In this document: positions 1 to 13,800 of the stretch, in pieces
Layout of the letters: each line of letters starts with the position of its first letter
Position numbering within the stretch: the first letter of the stretch is position 1
Origin: Lucifuga dentata
Taxonomy: Eukaryota > Chordata > Actinopteri > Ophidiiformes > Bythitidae
Length of the DNA: 64,000 bases
Assembly: GCA_014773175.1 (NCBI GenBank)
Contig: VXCM01000755.1
Coordinates: 1-64,000 of the forward strand
Direction of reading: 5' to 3'
Program-made: the position numbers and the translations under genes
The notes under the pieces: generated by a model
Told to the model about the DNA's origin: nothing
Databases searched by the model: none
What the model saw: the letters and a program-made list of their open reading frames with translations, nothing else

Positions 1-116
1 AGGAGTTAGAGGGCCTGGCCGGGGACAGGGAAGTATGGGCCGGGCTGCTTAGTCTGCTGCCACTGTGACCCAGACCTGGATGAGCGGAGGATAATGGATG
101 GATGGATGGATGGATG
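1..116 (+). mobile_element. 3' end of a Rex1-type LINE with (GGAT)n tail, cut by the window edge
   Basis: The segment ends in a GATGAGCGGAGGATAATGG-type motif running into (ATGG)n. A phrase ending in GGATGAGCGG plus a GATG tail is the usual 3' terminus of Rex1 (CR1/L2-clade) non-LTR elements in fish, which are heavily 5'-truncated. No coding part is visible. Family assignment is by recollection of the consensus tail. Confidence 0.6.
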
Positions 117-126
117 ACTAGTTAAG

Positions 127-261
127 AAATGAAACTATCATGATAAGTTGCAGTAAATAAAATGTACATTTCTTTTAGCTACTGTGAGAGCAANAAATGA
201 AACTATCATGATAAGTTGCAGTAAATAAAATGTACATTTCTTTTAGCTACTGTGAGAGCAA
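127..261. other. Assembly join: 67-bp copy, N, 67-bp copy
   Basis: Positions 127-193 and 195-261 are identical and separated by a single N at 194. This is an unmerged contig overlap, not a biological repeat; one copy should be removed. Confidence 0.9.
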
Positions 262-1205
262 ATCTCAGTCAAAACATTGGGGATAAATACAGTTTGTTTT
301 ATTTGGAAAGAACAGGTTAAACACATACTGAGTAAATGATAATCATCAATAGGTGATGCCACAGCTGTGTTTATACAGTAGCATTGAAATTATCTTTAAT
401 TTTCATGGTTGGATTGAAGGTGGGAAGATAATCTCCAGTAAAATGGCAATACAGTCTGCCGGTAGGAGAAACATTTTCCAAAATAATGAATCTATACAGT
501 GTCACTGTTGATGAACGTGGGAAGAAAAGCAGGATATGACATAGGATGCTGACTGCACATATGGTGTCTGGCATGCCTTCAGCAAGTGTCTGCTTCAATG
601 TTACTTTAGCTGCTCCTCATATACAATTAATTAATGAGAGAATTAAATGCCACCCATGAGTGTGATTAACCAGTATGAGACTGAAGTGAACTGGCTTTTC
701 TTCTGTGGCTTGAAGGCGAGTAGAGAGAGTTGCAGAACAAATGACAGATGCTCATCTGTACCTAAGAGACCCAAAATCCTCCTCAGTGTTAACCTCTACT
801 ATGGGTCTTGTGTGCTGAAATGATGCATTTATATGTAGCTGTTGTGACTGACACTGCTTATGGTTATAATGCATTCATTGGTACAAGTGAGGATAAACAT
901 GGAAAAAATAACACTGGGGGAAACTGGGAAAATATTACAAATGTCAAGCCATTACCCATGAGTTTTTTCACTGCCCTGGCTTAAATTTATGGACCCCAGT
1001 GGTCCAGTAGAAGGGGAAGGAGGAGGTAATGCTTAGAGACATTAGCTGTCTGGAATGGAAGCAGCATGTTTTGTGCACAAAAAATGAGCAAAATACTTTT
1101 TTCACAACAGGATTATGTGTAGCAAGAAAAAAAGATGGTGTAGTTTAACATTAATATGGGAAAATGGGAAAGCCGCAGAAAGCAATGCAAACTAGATGTG
1201 GATAT

Positions 1206-1340
1206 TTACCTTCAAAAGTGATCCGGCATGTATGCATTAAAAGAACATATATCAAAGTTGCAGAACTTTAAGNTTACCTTCAAAAGTGATCCGGCATGTA
1301 TGCATTAAAAGAACATATATCAAAGTTGCAGAACTTTAAG
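1206..1340. other. Assembly join: 67-bp copy, N, 67-bp copy
   Basis: 1206-1272 equals 1274-1340, with N at 1273. Artefactual duplication. Confidence 0.9.
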
Positions 1341-1411
1341 AAGAACTTTTTTTGAAGAACTTTAAGTTCACTCCAAAGGAAATGCACTCATTAAGCCAAA
1401 CCCATAATTCC

Positions 1412-1546
1412 TGAACTTCCCTGAAACACTTCCTTTTTGATGAGTCCTTTACTTCCATAGCACGTTTTAATCAACAAANTGAACTTCCCTGAAACACTTC
1501 CTTTTTGATGAGTCCTTTACTTCCATAGCACGTTTTAATCAACAAA
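1412..1546. other. Assembly join: 67-bp copy, N, 67-bp copy
   Basis: 1412-1478 equals 1480-1546, with N at 1479. Artefactual duplication, only 72 bp beyond the previous join. Confidence 0.9.
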
Positions 1547-2277
1547 TGCCTGCCTACACTCCTGGTTAAACACACCCACTAAGACATGAGGCTTGTGAAC
1601 AAGTGTTTGATCAGCTCAGGAGATGATGGAGATGACCAATCAGAACAGAGGAGGCTTTGTGGGCTGGGCCTTAAGGAGGCTGTACACAAAAGTGCTTAAG
1701 AACTTAGAATTCTATAAAATGTCCCTTTTAAAATCTTCAGAAACTGTTCTAGTAGGATAACAGATGAAGTGCTGAGAAATTCAGCCAGTCCTTTCACTGA
1801 CATGTCTCAATGGGAAATTTTAACATAGACCAATTAATTTTCCACTTTTGTAATTTAAAATTAAATTTCACTTTAACATTAACATTGCAATAGTATCATT
1901 TAAAACAATATTTTCTCACTGACATAGGATTGACAATTAAGTGATCTCAAGTAGACATTGTAAATATGAAAACATCTTGAAAAAATTACTTGTTTTCAGC
2001 GGAACTTTTTCTTTACAGCGCCAAATTAAAGTATATGTTGCTGTGTGCATGTGTGCAACTATTGTCTAAAAAGATCCAATCTTTCTTTTTTTACTTTGTG
2101 AGACATATGCATAGAAAATTATCAATATATTACTCCAATACTGCATGTAAATCTTCTGCAAAAATTACTGTCTTATTAAATAAATCTTTTTACACTAGAA
2201 TACTAGATTGTCTGGAAAAAAAATGTTACCAAATACATCTAATTCTAATGGTTGCATGTGTTCTTTGTGTGGGTATT

Positions 2278-2309
<32 letters not shown>

Positions 2310-5212
2310 AAATATTGCAGTTGTATTTTACCTGAAAAATGGTTCCAGTCAGTCTCTTTTCAAAGGAAGGTTGCTATTTTCTGCACCACCTTTACTTTCT
2401 CTCCCTTCCTTCCCAGCAGTCCCGACATTCAATTTTGTGTCTTCATACTCTAATGGCGTTGCCTAGCACTCTAATATCCACTCATCCCAGCTGCAGTCAC
2501 ACACTCACACATGTACACACTACACACAACTGACAGTTTTTGACATGCTTTTGTGTTTTGTTTTTTTTTTTTTTTTTTTTNTTTTTTTTTTGTTTTTTTT
2601 TTGTCATTTGAGCCTCTGGTATCTGAAAACCACTCTAAAGTTTGATAAAAAGCTTTTTATAAATAAATATGACTGAATGTGACAAGTGTATGATGTGATC
2701 AATATAGAAAATTACAGGTACTTAAAGCCTCAGTGGAGACATATGAACCATTTCTGTAGTGCTAGATTGACTCTTCAAGCACAACTTTAAATCTACGTGT
2801 TTGTTTTTCCCTGTATAGCAACAGATACAATGATATGATTGGCATCATAATTACACAGGCAACGGGAACATGTTTGGCTCCAGCAGAGAAATTAAACTGA
2901 CCTGATGATCCTGTTTTGCTTTGAAGTACTTAGAGCATCAAAAGAATATATAATAAAATATTTTTGATTCCTTTTTGAGGCTGCAAAAAAAAAAAAAAAA
3001 GACATGATGCACTGGTTATGTTAATAGATATTCCCTTGTGTGTACATCTCAATTTATAATTTTTAATGTGTATATTTGTTTTATGGACACAAATCTAAGT
3101 TAAATCTCAGTAAAAAAAACAAAAAAAAAATCTTGGCACAAATTTCAAAATTCAGATGTTGTACAATGGTTGTGAGACTGACTGGTCTAACTGTTTGCAA
3201 GAATAATATAGTATTAATGGAACATGTTTAATATTGTTGGTGTAGTTGCTTTGAACTTTTGTTTTCCAAATCAGATGTAATTTTTTTATGCATATGTTGC
3301 ATTTAGCATCAGTCAGCCTTAAACAATTTTTCAAATCAGTTTACATTTGACACTGGACATGTTGTACTGCATCTGGAATTTTAATTAATTGCTGAAAGGA
3401 TATAAGGGTATGTATTTGTAAATTTGCAAATGGAGGGGACTTGCAATGAATGAAAAATGAATTGCAGTTGGTAGTAACCAACTAGGACACAATTTTTATA
3501 ATTAACACAATTGGGGAAGTCATGATTGTAGTGTATTGCTGCATCATTATTAGTATTATTATTAATTGAAACTATTTGAAATCCAGTGTAAACTTGTGAA
3601 TATGTTTTGCAGTCAGGAAATAAAATCTATCTAAATGTGTCTGTTAACCCAGATAACATCATGCATTTGCAGCTACTAGCCTTGGCCACGGCCCTCAGGA
3701 CATTTTTGTGCTTTCAAACTTCACTGATTAGAACTTCATCTTCCAAGCATGTTTTGGAAGAACTATGAATAACAACGTGTGATGGTTTGTTTACTTTGTA
3801 TAACTTAATATAGATAATGTTAACTTTATGAACTTGTTAGCTTTATAGCGGTTCTTCTTGATCATAGAATATGCAGGGACCAGGACTGCAAACCAATGAT
3901 CCATGCTAAGTAGCCCTGTGTCATGAGGCCATCAGCAAATATGTATTGCTTAGCCACTGTGCTAGCTAGCATGTATCAGGAAAAAATTTCTTACTAAATG
4001 ACAAGTTATGCAAACTGCAGTCTTCTAAAACTGAAGATAGGATTATGTATACATTTCTGTGAATTGCCGTGTAGCTCCAATCACCCATGGTCTTTTTTTT
4101 CCCCACTAATCTGATGCTAAAGGGCACTAATTGAGTGTTCCATTCTTCCAGTGGCATGCCTTTGTGAAGTTTGAGTTAAGCCTCCATCCAAATTCTACAT
4201 TGTATTTGGCACCTTTGTAGTAAGCATGACAAGTTGATGCAAGTTGACTTGACACTGCTTGCAACATGACACATTCCGTTTGGTCTATCTTTGGTTAATG
4301 ATGCATATAAACAACTTCATGGATTTTAGAAACCTAACTAGCACCTGCCTCGTGCTTTCTTTTCTTCTTCCATTGTGATGTTTAAGTGGAGACTGACAAC
4401 ACACCGCATCTCTAATCATCACTTAAACACTGCTATCACAGAAACATGGTTGTTTTGTCTTCATCGTGACCTTGGTGAAAATGTTTTGGGACATCGAGCA
4501 GCAGAGCGTACACTGCCATCAAAGTGGATGCTTCATAAATTTAGAGCACCATCAGGACTCCTATTCATTTTCTTCAGTGTTACCTTTAAAGCGTTTGAGC
4601 ACACTGGGTGTTCTGGGCAGCGGGGCAGAGGGGCAGCAGAGCGCTCAAATGTTTACTTTGGTGGAGAATAGCATAAAATTGCTGGCAGGCTGAAACTCCA
4701 CAAGGATCAAAATAAGTCTTTGACAGAAACAGACCACATCTTCACCAACTTTATATTTAAATGCTTGTGGAAGAAATTGCTTGCCTTAAAATGGTAAATC
4801 TCAAGAAATTATGGACACTTCCCTTCATAACACCTACAACATCTTGTCTGTCCACAGATCTCTTAGGGTGGAAGACTCAATGTGGTGTTGAATTGATATG
4901 CTGTCTTTGAATGTGACAAGTCCTTTGCACACCTATTCTTCTCTTTTTGCAGATGTCAGATTTCAGTGGCTATACAGGAGATGTGGTGTGGGAGACTTTT
5001 TCTTTATTATTATTACTGTCACAGTAAAAGTACATTGCATGGCTGTCACAATGTCACAGTAAGACCTTGGCAGTCACTTGCGCCTCATGTGTACCAAATC
5101 TTTACAATGCAATAAATACTAATGGAATGAGAAGTGCATAGCATCAAGGCTGAACAAGCCCTGATAAAGTTTTTCTTCTTTTTACAAAATATGTTTTGCA
5201 ATTGAATAGAAA

Positions 5213-5299
5213 GGACTGGGCCCAGCACAGGGTTTTGAATCCAAGATCTTCTTGCTATAAGGCAACAATGCCAACAACAGCTCCACCATGCCGTCCCAA
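5213..5299 (-). repeat. tRNA-like SINE head (degenerate)
   Basis: On the minus strand the segment begins GGGACGGCATGGTGGAGC and continues GTTGGCATTGTTGCC, with a B-box-like GGATTCAAAACC. This is the layout of a common fish repeat whose intact form has a tRNA-like A box (TGGTTAGCA) and B box (GGTTCGAATCC). Both boxes are mutated, so it is an old copy. Body and tail are not recognisable. Confidence 0.5.
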
Positions 5300-5725
5300 A
5301 TAGAAGAAGAGAAGAAATGACGATAATAATTATAATTGGATTTGATCACTTCATCTATCGTAAGAAACAGTAGTTTTTAAAAATATCCAGATCTGGACCA
5401 GTTTGACTTGTTGATAGTATATCATGGGATAAATAAGCCCTTTTTTTCATAGAGAATATCTTGTTACTTTTGAAGAAATTTGGAAAAAAAAAATATTGAA
5501 AACCTTTTTTGGGATTCAGAAAAAAAAAATGGAATCAATTTCTACTTTTTTAAAATGCTAAACAAAAAGTGAAACTGCTTTGATATAATTTATCATGCAT
5601 ATGTTCTGGCGGTATTAGATTAGAGTGTGCTATGATTTTTCTTTGTCAAATATACAGTTGTCATGAAAAACACAATTGATCATTTCAATACTGAATAACC
5701 AGAAAAGCAGAAGCAGGATCTGTAG

Positions 5726-5860
5726 CCTAAGATCTTTATTACACATTCTAAGGAGGTTAATATGGATATAAAAGAAAAACAAATACATATTCNCCTAAGA
5801 TCTTTATTACACATTCTAAGGAGGTTAATATGGATATAAAAGAAAAACAAATACATATTG
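5726..5860. other. Assembly join: 67-bp copies around N
   Basis: 5726-5792 and 5794-5860 match over 66 bases and differ at the last (C against G); N at 5793. Artefactual. Confidence 0.88.
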
Positions 5861-5916
5861 TAAAAATGTGTTTTATTGAGGAAAGGTATAGTATCTGCAT
5901 ATCTATACATGTACAG

Positions 5917-6051
5917 TATTCAAAACAGTTACTACATTTGATGAAAATCAAATTACAGTTCCATAAGATTTGTTAAAATACCTNTATTCAAAACAGTTAC
6001 TACATTTGATGAAAATCAAATTACAGTTCCATAAGATTTGTTAAAATACCT
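5917..6051. other. Assembly join: 67-bp copy, N, 67-bp copy
   Basis: 5917-5983 equals 5985-6051; N at 5984. Artefactual. Confidence 0.9.
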
Positions 6052-8790
6052 TTCTGCATAATGATGATCAGACATTACACAAGCATACTCATAGCTTCCC
6101 AAGGTCACTTACAGATAGAGCTGTAGCAACGGAATGGAGATAGACAAAGAAAAACACAAGGCTGGAGTTCACATTTTTAAGTATTGATGACTCACTGGTC
6201 AACAACCTCTCAGTACTTGTGTGGGTGGACACACAGCAGCTAGAACAGGAGAATGGGCAGGGACAGTGTGCTGTAGACTGTAATCTGTGCTTAGCAGTGC
6301 AGCCCTCTGTGGTGAGGAGCAAATAAATCTGCCAAGCAGCAGCAGATTCATAAAATCCCTCAGGTGCCTCTGTTCATTTATCTACATTTGCCAGGGCTTC
6401 CAGCTGCCAAAAGCAGGTGGCACACTTTGGCTTGAAAATTGACTGTTTTTAAGATGCAGAGCTCTTTAAAGAGGTGTAAGAGGAGTGCTGGTGGGGGTTT
6501 CAAGGTGGTATAGGTGACAAGGTCACAAGGTGAAGGGTATCAGGTGAAGGGGTGGAGAGCATGGGAGTTCTATAATGTAGCCTTATAGGACCTTTCACAA
6601 AAAATGTCTCACTCAGAAACTGAATTGAAGTGAAAATGACCTTGTTTCTAATTTCCCTCTGAAATTCAATTTTGAGATTGGTGGCACACCTGGGGGGCGG
6701 CAGGCGGGCAACAGAGGAGAGGTAGATAAGAAATTAAAGATGGAAATAATCAGGGGATCTATTGCCTCTCCTCCCTGGTCTGCTGCAAATATGATGTGCT
6801 GAGGAGGGAAATTAAAAGTCACTATGATGCACCTCACTGCTAGCACTGGGGACTGAGGTGCTTCTTAACATTACACACGGGATCCTAAACAGCTGCTAGC
6901 CAGCATAGACTGGCTACGTGATTCATATAAATGCACTGCTAAAGCAAAACAACAGACTTTACACAATTCAGTCCTGCAAGCTGATTTATTTATATTTAGC
7001 TTGTAGATATTGTGAAGTAAAAAATGGCTATTAAATAAATAATATTTCTTTTTATTTAAGATGGTATGAGAAATGGGATGGAATGGGAAAGACTTTGGAG
7101 GATGTACAGTCTCTATTATTGATCTAAGCCAATTACAGTGGCTGTAAGGAAGTGGAAAATTGGGAAATCTGAGTAATAAGTGATTAGGCAGAGTTATTGT
7201 TTGCTTTGCTGAGGCATATAAATTGAGAAAAAAAAAATACACTAAGTTCCATAAAAGTTTATCTAACTCATATTGTCTTTTTTAATATTGCCTAACAAGA
7301 GTGAGTTGGGAGCTAAGGAACACTAATATTACCTGCAAGTAATAACACACATACACGTACCGTTCTAATATTTAAATTTGAATATCTTTTCATCTTTTTA
7401 CTCTCTATCACAACAGCGATTCATCTTGGGAGCCAAAGCTTTTACACTCACAAGTGAAAGTTTTAAGCAGGCCAGAAAGAGAAATAAAATGACTTTGGTA
7501 ACTGTCAGCTTTCCCTGAATAACATCACACATCAGAATATGAGCGTTTTTAATGGAAATTTGACCTTGTGCTACCCCATTTCAGGCTGATCCAATGTGTT
7601 TGGTCAGGTCCCGATCACATTCAGTAGAGCAGTCACTTCTAGACTGTTGTCAACAGTATTTGCAATGACACAGGGAAGTCTGTAATGCATAAACATCTCC
7701 AGGCCTACATTTTCTCTCCAGTCTTTTTTGCATTTCATTACATCTCCATTTGAATTCTACTGTGGCTCTGCTTAGCTTTCAGTTGCTTTGTAAGAGAATG
7801 GGGTACACGGTGGAGAGAAATGAGCATAAGCAAACATGGATATGAGTTTCCAAACAGCCTCACTCACCACTTCTTCTAAAGGGTTTAAAGATTGACATGA
7901 ATAACTTTGATGGTGGTTTCTGCCATGGGGGAAATGAGGGAATACATACATAACTAGAAACATCTATCAGAGCCATTCATGAACACTATCTTGCTTTATA
8001 CCTTAAAATCAAAATTACACAAATTCACAACCTTTTAAGAATTTGAATCTATTCAATAGCCTAATTATTGAGGCATGAAAATATTTCTTCTACTGCTTTT
8101 GCTCTCAGATGATGTATAATATCACCATCTGCCTAAAATGTCCCTGGAAATTTATGCTGCTTGATGGTGTCTTCCAACAGTGAAGACATTATACAGGAAA
8201 CCATTGTGATTACACATCATTAGAAGTGGTGCAATGCTGCTGACTATATTTTTAAAGAGCAGGTCAGGGGTAAGTAACAAGAAGAAAAGTGCAGCTTTAG
8301 CAGATTTTTTCTATGCACTTGGTCAATTCTTGCAGCATCACATCATGCCCATTTTGACACTCTTGCATTTTTTTTAATGAAAATATGCAATATCATCACT
8401 TTAGTGGATAGAAGGCATCCACAAACATCACAGTAACTAATTTAAACATTCAGTATTGCATTAAATAGAATTAATATGAAATTACCAATTCTGTCTGATA
8501 TTATAAGATATCTTTTAAGCAACAATTCTTAAAATAGTTTTATTATTCACAATACAGCTGCATACAAGAATTCATAGAGAGTTTTGGAGACTTGATATGG
8601 AGCAAAATGAGCCACTGTCCACAGAAAGGATCAGTGTAAAATAACACTGATTTTAGCTCCGCCCCTAGCAGACACTAAAAATCTAACAAGTTGTTGTCAA
8701 AATGACTGTCGTACATTTCGCGATATCATGTTCCTTCTACATTTCAGAGTAAGAAATGTACCAAATTACCACTCTGCAGAATACCCCCCC

Positions 8791-8826
<36 letters not shown>

Positions 8827-9017
8827 AGCAGCCCTAAAATGAGAAATTTGTTATATGGGTTCTGAGCTTTGAACAGTAGCATAACAGTTTATATTGTCAT
8901 TTCTGCAATTGGTTCCAGCCCCCACAATGCCAAATATAAACATAAAACATGGCTGAATGCCAATTAGTTAGTTAGATTAGTTAGATTACAGGATTGCTTG
9001 ATTGGATTGTATTACAA

Positions 9018-10335
9018 CAGTGGCGGGCCGTGCATTTTACACTTACGCCTTCAATGCTATCATCCCGCAATTAAACCACCTTCTAATAGCCTCACCACAA
9101 CACTAGGGCTATGAACTGTTGTTATTCGATGTAACCACCCCATAATCACAGCGACACAACCTTTATTGAGTGGAATAAAGTGATTTAACATGAGGATCAA
9201 CACCTATGACAGTTACAACACACTAACTGCAGAGACATGAATAGGATGTAGCATTATTACGCATTATGACAGAATGCTGCATCACAAATAGACATTGCAT
9301 AGCCTAAATCAGCGTCATTACCAAAGAAACAAGAACAAACTCACAACCATCACATTTACTCATACGACCAGTGAGCAAGCAAAAATGCTGTAAAACTCAA
9401 ATAACACAATCAGGATTCAGCAGGCTTCTCCACAGATTCCAGCCACATAAAAATCCATCAAATTTACCAAAGCTGCTCATCNATTCAGCAGGCTTCTCCA
9501 CAGATTCCAGCCACATAAAAATCCATCAAATTTACCAAAGCTGCTCATGATCTGAAGATAAAGTCCATCCTCCTTTCTGTCTTTACAAAGAGTTTAATGA
9601 CACGGCTGTACAATACATTAATGCATTTCAGTTCCAAAATGTGAAAAAAAAGGCATTGTAAATCCATTTCTTCTCCTCCTTCAGCCATTGTGCGTTAAAA
9701 AACAACAGGGCTAAGTAAAAATCTAAACAAAAAATCTAAAGCACTATATCTAAAAATCTAAACATCAAGAAAGAAAGTTTAAATAAACATTAATGCTGCG
9801 TTACGTGCTAGCTAGGTTTACTTGAGTTAGCAAAGCTAACTGGCTCTCTTCTTCTTCTAATGAATTTCTGGCAGGCTGCAGCTGTGTAGCATTATGCTGT
9901 ACTCCGATGATGTAGACCAAGGCCAGCTAGAAGGCCCTGACGTGTAAAAGAATACGCCCAACATGGCAAACTTGAAATCTGATTGTTTAAAGAAAAGGAC
10001 AATCAACAACGTCGTCCCATTTGCTTGAATAGCAGAGGAGATTCACTCGAAATTCTGAAGGCCTCAGGCTAGATTTTTTTTACCTGGAGACAGCACAGGT
10101 GGAAAATCTGATTGGATAAAAGCTCTAATTTATATGAGCTGGACGCAGTGCAACTGAGGGAGAGAGTACCGTAGCGATGAAATGATGTTAATAACAAAAC
10201 TAATGGGAACGAACTTTGTAAAATACATATAGCATTAATTAAAATATATATTAAATTATAAAAACAGAATTTGATGATTCAGACAATCTCTAGGCCAGCA
10301 GAGAAGGTTTTGCTGGCCCTGACTGCCCACCACTG
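9018..10335. mobile_element. Non-autonomous hAT-type DNA transposon
   Basis: The element begins CAGTGGCGGGCCGTGCA and ends CTGACTGCCCACCACTG, imperfect terminal inverted repeats of hAT type. The flanks are TATTACAA (9010-9017) and TATTACAG (10336-10343), an 8-bp target duplication with one mismatch, as expected for hAT. It has no transposase frame, so it depended on an autonomous relative. About 68 bp of the length is an assembly duplication (9415-9549, N at 9482), so the true length is about 1250 bp. Confidence 0.8.
9415..9549. other. Assembly join inside the hAT element
   Basis: 9415-9481 and 9483-9549 match over 66 bases with the last differing (C against G); N at 9482. Confidence 0.88.
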
Positions 10336-10539
10336 TATTACAGTGATACTAATCACAGTGGTTATTAAACATTTGTCCAGAGAAGTTAATTTTTGAAAGT
10401 TATTTACACTTATGTATGGCAAACAGTTATTATACATTATAGATAGTTAACTTGGCGATATATTTTGACCTTTTTATTTCATTCTTGTGCAAGAAAAAAA
10501 TATTTTATTTGGCTGTTACTGATTATTTACATTCACAAA

Positions 10540-10850
10540 GTTTGCTTCCATGGACGCTGCCATGTTGAGTGACATCATCCTCCTGAAGTCGGTGTAGATG
10601 GATTTGATCCAAGTTTCCAACATCAAGTGCCATTCCAATGTATTTTCTTCAAGTAGGAGGTCAGAAATTTTTGAGTTCCGAGTGTAGCATAACCACCAAG
10701 CCACCATGCCGCTCCCTTTTTTGTTCAACTACACTTTATTTATATAGTTCTTTAAACACAACACAGTTGAACCAAAGTGATTTAAAATGCAGGTACAAAG
10801 AAAATTAGTAAAGAAAATAAGCTTAAAATTACAAGTTCAGTAAAATGTTC
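10540..10850 (-). repeat. Dispersed fish repeat (SINE/MITE-like), poorly bounded
   Basis: On the minus strand 10735-10540 starts GGGAGCGGCATGGTGGCTTG and continues with a tRNA-head-like order. The adjacent plus-strand phrase ACTTTATTTATATAGTTCTT followed by ACACAGTTGAACCAAAGTG is very common in fish genomes. I cannot place the ends or find target duplications; the family is uncertain. Confidence 0.35.
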
Positions 10851-13800
10851 AGATAATCAGCACTTATTTAAAGGTACTGCTAATGTTTCCTCAGTCACGT
10901 AGAAAAGCTCTCAAGGACAGAGGCCAGACAATAAAAATCTGTGTTCATTTGTATTTTGAAAGCTTCTCATTCTGTTGAAAAGATTCTTTGCAAACAAAGA
11001 AAACATAAAAAAAAAGGAGAATAAAAGCACTGTTATTTGAGCTTATTGGAGCTGAAACAAATATGATAATGCAAGTTTATGTCAGAGACTGATATATTTA
11101 ATAGCCTTTGTCTAACATTTCATTGACGTTATAGGTCCAGCCAGTGTATGACAGGATGAGAGATGTGTTTCTTTTCTAAAAGCTCAACATCTACATGAAA
11201 GTGGTGATGAGACAGAGTTGTTGGAGGTTGAAATTCAAAGCATTTTGCTCAGTGTTTTATGTTGAAACATTTACATCACAAAACAACTGACCTGACAAAT
11301 GATGAGCGGAAACTGTGCAACTGTGGTATAACCGTGATAAACTTAAAGAAGTTATAACACTTGTGACATTATATATATGTGACATTATATACTGTATATT
11401 TTCAATCTATGATAAGAGAGCGGTGTAGAAAAAAGCAACTTGACACTGAAAAATAGAGCAGTATATTTAACCTGCCCTTTAATTTATTGAATTAAACTAA
11501 CATTAAAGAAAAGAGACAACTTAAACTACATAAAGGTTTTCTTCATATTTTGCCCCTCACAAAGACATATCTGGTGATTTATTCAGCATTTCATTTTGAC
11601 ATTATCCATTATTTTACTGTTTTTACAATAGAATGTGAAGCTAGGCCTGCAAGCTATAGCGGAGAATAATCCTTTCATACTTTTTTTAATATTACCTTGA
11701 TACCAACCATAAACTCATTGACAATGGGACTTGGGGAAACAATTTAGATGTTTTTAAGGTCAAGTTTAGTGTGTTTTTCTATGATAAATAGCTTCCACAT
11801 CTGAGTCTTGTTGAATTTAGCAGTAAATCCAACCCCTCTTCTTGTGCTCTAAGGATTCGATGGCAATTGTCAATGACCATTCACATGAGAAAAAATGTGA
11901 CTGACTTGGCCTCTTTAGACACACAGATGGGCATTACCTGACATAAACAAGTGTCACTTTTTTAAAGATCCAATCTGGACTGGTCTGATGCATCTGATTC
12001 TGATTGATAGATATGGATGAAACATTTCATATAATCTGTCCATCATGTATAGTTTGTGGAAGCTGAGATCCTCACATAGAACCAGACCTGCTGCAGTCAT
12101 TTGGTTAAAAAAGTTGTTTATCTGATTTAGAAGCTTACTCAATATGATAAATACAAATAATGATCAGCCCATCAATTTATTCTGATGAACTGCGGCTGCT
12201 GAACACACAAACCCATAAACATCAGCAGCCAAACATTGCAGGCTGGTAAACAGGATGTTGCTCACTTCCATCATTTTATTTTATATCAGTGAATTACAGC
12301 ACACACACCAAGTGTCTGTCAAAAGTCTGGTAGCCTGACAGTGTTAGAATGAGATCTCAGGGTCAAAGGTCACTCAGGTCTTTCATTGCTGTGCTACTTT
12401 GACAAACATGGAGTGTGTAGGCTTCAGTGACAGACAGAGACAGGTCACCGTAACCATTCGTGATGTGTTGGATCTCCCATAATTCCATACTAGAAAGGTT
12501 TTATATTGTGTGTTCCCAGTTTTAAGTAAACACAAGTACTGCTGATCTACTACCGTGTGAGTGTGTGGCTGCATGTGTGATATGAGCAATGTCTGATGCC
12601 TTAACTCATTTCAGGATGGCCTGTTTTTTTTTTTACCGTTGCAAAGTCCTTTTAAATTCATATTTGCATTGCGCCTCCTGTTGCCATCTATGCTGCTGAG
12701 CATGACATTCTGTCAGAGATGGGGAGGACATGGTCTGGGTATCAAAGTCCTGCTAAACCACTTAACCATGTGTTTCAGTTTGGGAATAAGGAATTATCTA
12801 GGAACTAAGCCAAGTCTGTGTTAATGACCTGTGGCTGCTTGACTGAAGACAGGAGAAATTAATTCACTTGAACTTATTTTTAGATTCCTAGCTTTAGGTC
12901 CACAAGCCATCTGTTGTAGTTTGTTGAAATAGTTAGTTGATCCTCGAATTTCAGGAATCAAAGTATTAATTTAAATGTCTTTACATATTAGTTGATAGTG
13001 TTCAAGTGTTTTCTATTCATTTGCATTTTTGATTTTAAGATTTTTACAAACAAGTAGTATATACAAATCAGCATAATTTCATTTTATTTCATTTCAATAA
13101 TGCCAATAGAATAATGTATTGAATGGAATCGGGGAAGTAAAATAAGTAAAATGATTTCCTGTATGTGCAAGTACTTTTCGATCTTTGCAGTCTTGGGAGG
13201 GTTTCCAGTATCAGGACTAGCTATTACAATATATTGAACTGAGTTATTTAAGAAAATTAGCAGTAAATTATTGTATGGCATCGTGTGAGAAAATAAAATT
13301 GACAGGCATGGAAGTCAGCACTCAGTCTGCATCTTGAAATGTGCCTCCCAGGATATGAGTGTATGCAATTACAGAGTGTGTAGTAGTCCATTCTTTCCAG
13401 TTTGATGATGCTGCATTTCCATTTATATCCAATGCTATTGTAGATTTCATTCAAATATTGGAAAACATCTACATTAAATATTCAGCTGAGAGTTCTGCAG
13501 TTGTGGTACAACACCGTTTTCCACTCAAAATGATGAAACCCTTAAAAAGATATGCATACTGTTTGTTGGCTACAAATTATTTAACCATGGTTACTAATTT
13601 TCTAATTAATTCTCCCCTGCCTGCACAAATGCTCCAATCTGTCATCATCAATCATAATCAGTTTTATAGTGTCTCCCATTGACCCCGTCATCTGGTCTAC
13701 CTGCTGCTGCCCTTTCTTATTCTTTTCATCTCATTAATTTAACAAATTTCAATTGTGTACATTTTTGACAGCTTTCATTTTCTGTCTGAATTGTGCTGCA

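Larger units (their letters stand above)
262..5212. other. Gene-free AT-rich sequence with assembly joins and simple repeats
   Basis: No coding region is supported. Assembly joins lie at 1206-1340 and 1412-1546. A segment at about 1580-1700, with ACCAATCAGA and a GGGCTGGGCCTTAAGGAGG phrase, resembles a dispersed fish repeat, but its ends are not definable. Simple repeats: (TA)n at 2277-2310, poly(T) broken by an N at 2561-2602, poly(A) at 2985-3000. Short open frames here are AT-rich and have no recognisable domains. Confidence 0.6.
5300..9017. other. Gene-free sequence with two assembly joins and a microsatellite
   Basis: No coding region is supported. Assembly joins occupy 5726-5860 and 5917-6051 and create spurious repeated open frames. 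(ATT)n lies at 8793-8826. The stretch around 6640-6850 is non-repetitive and of higher GC and could be a conserved non-coding element, but nothing in a single sequence proves it. Confidence 0.55.

Noticed and set aside
127..261. Direct repeat as a genuine tandem duplication or target-site feature
   Set aside because: The length is identical to the other N-flanking duplications, so it is an assembly overlap.
5680..5951. Apparent tandemly repeated small membrane protein
   Set aside because: The repetition comes from the 67-bp artefact around the N at 5793, and the frame contains the N.
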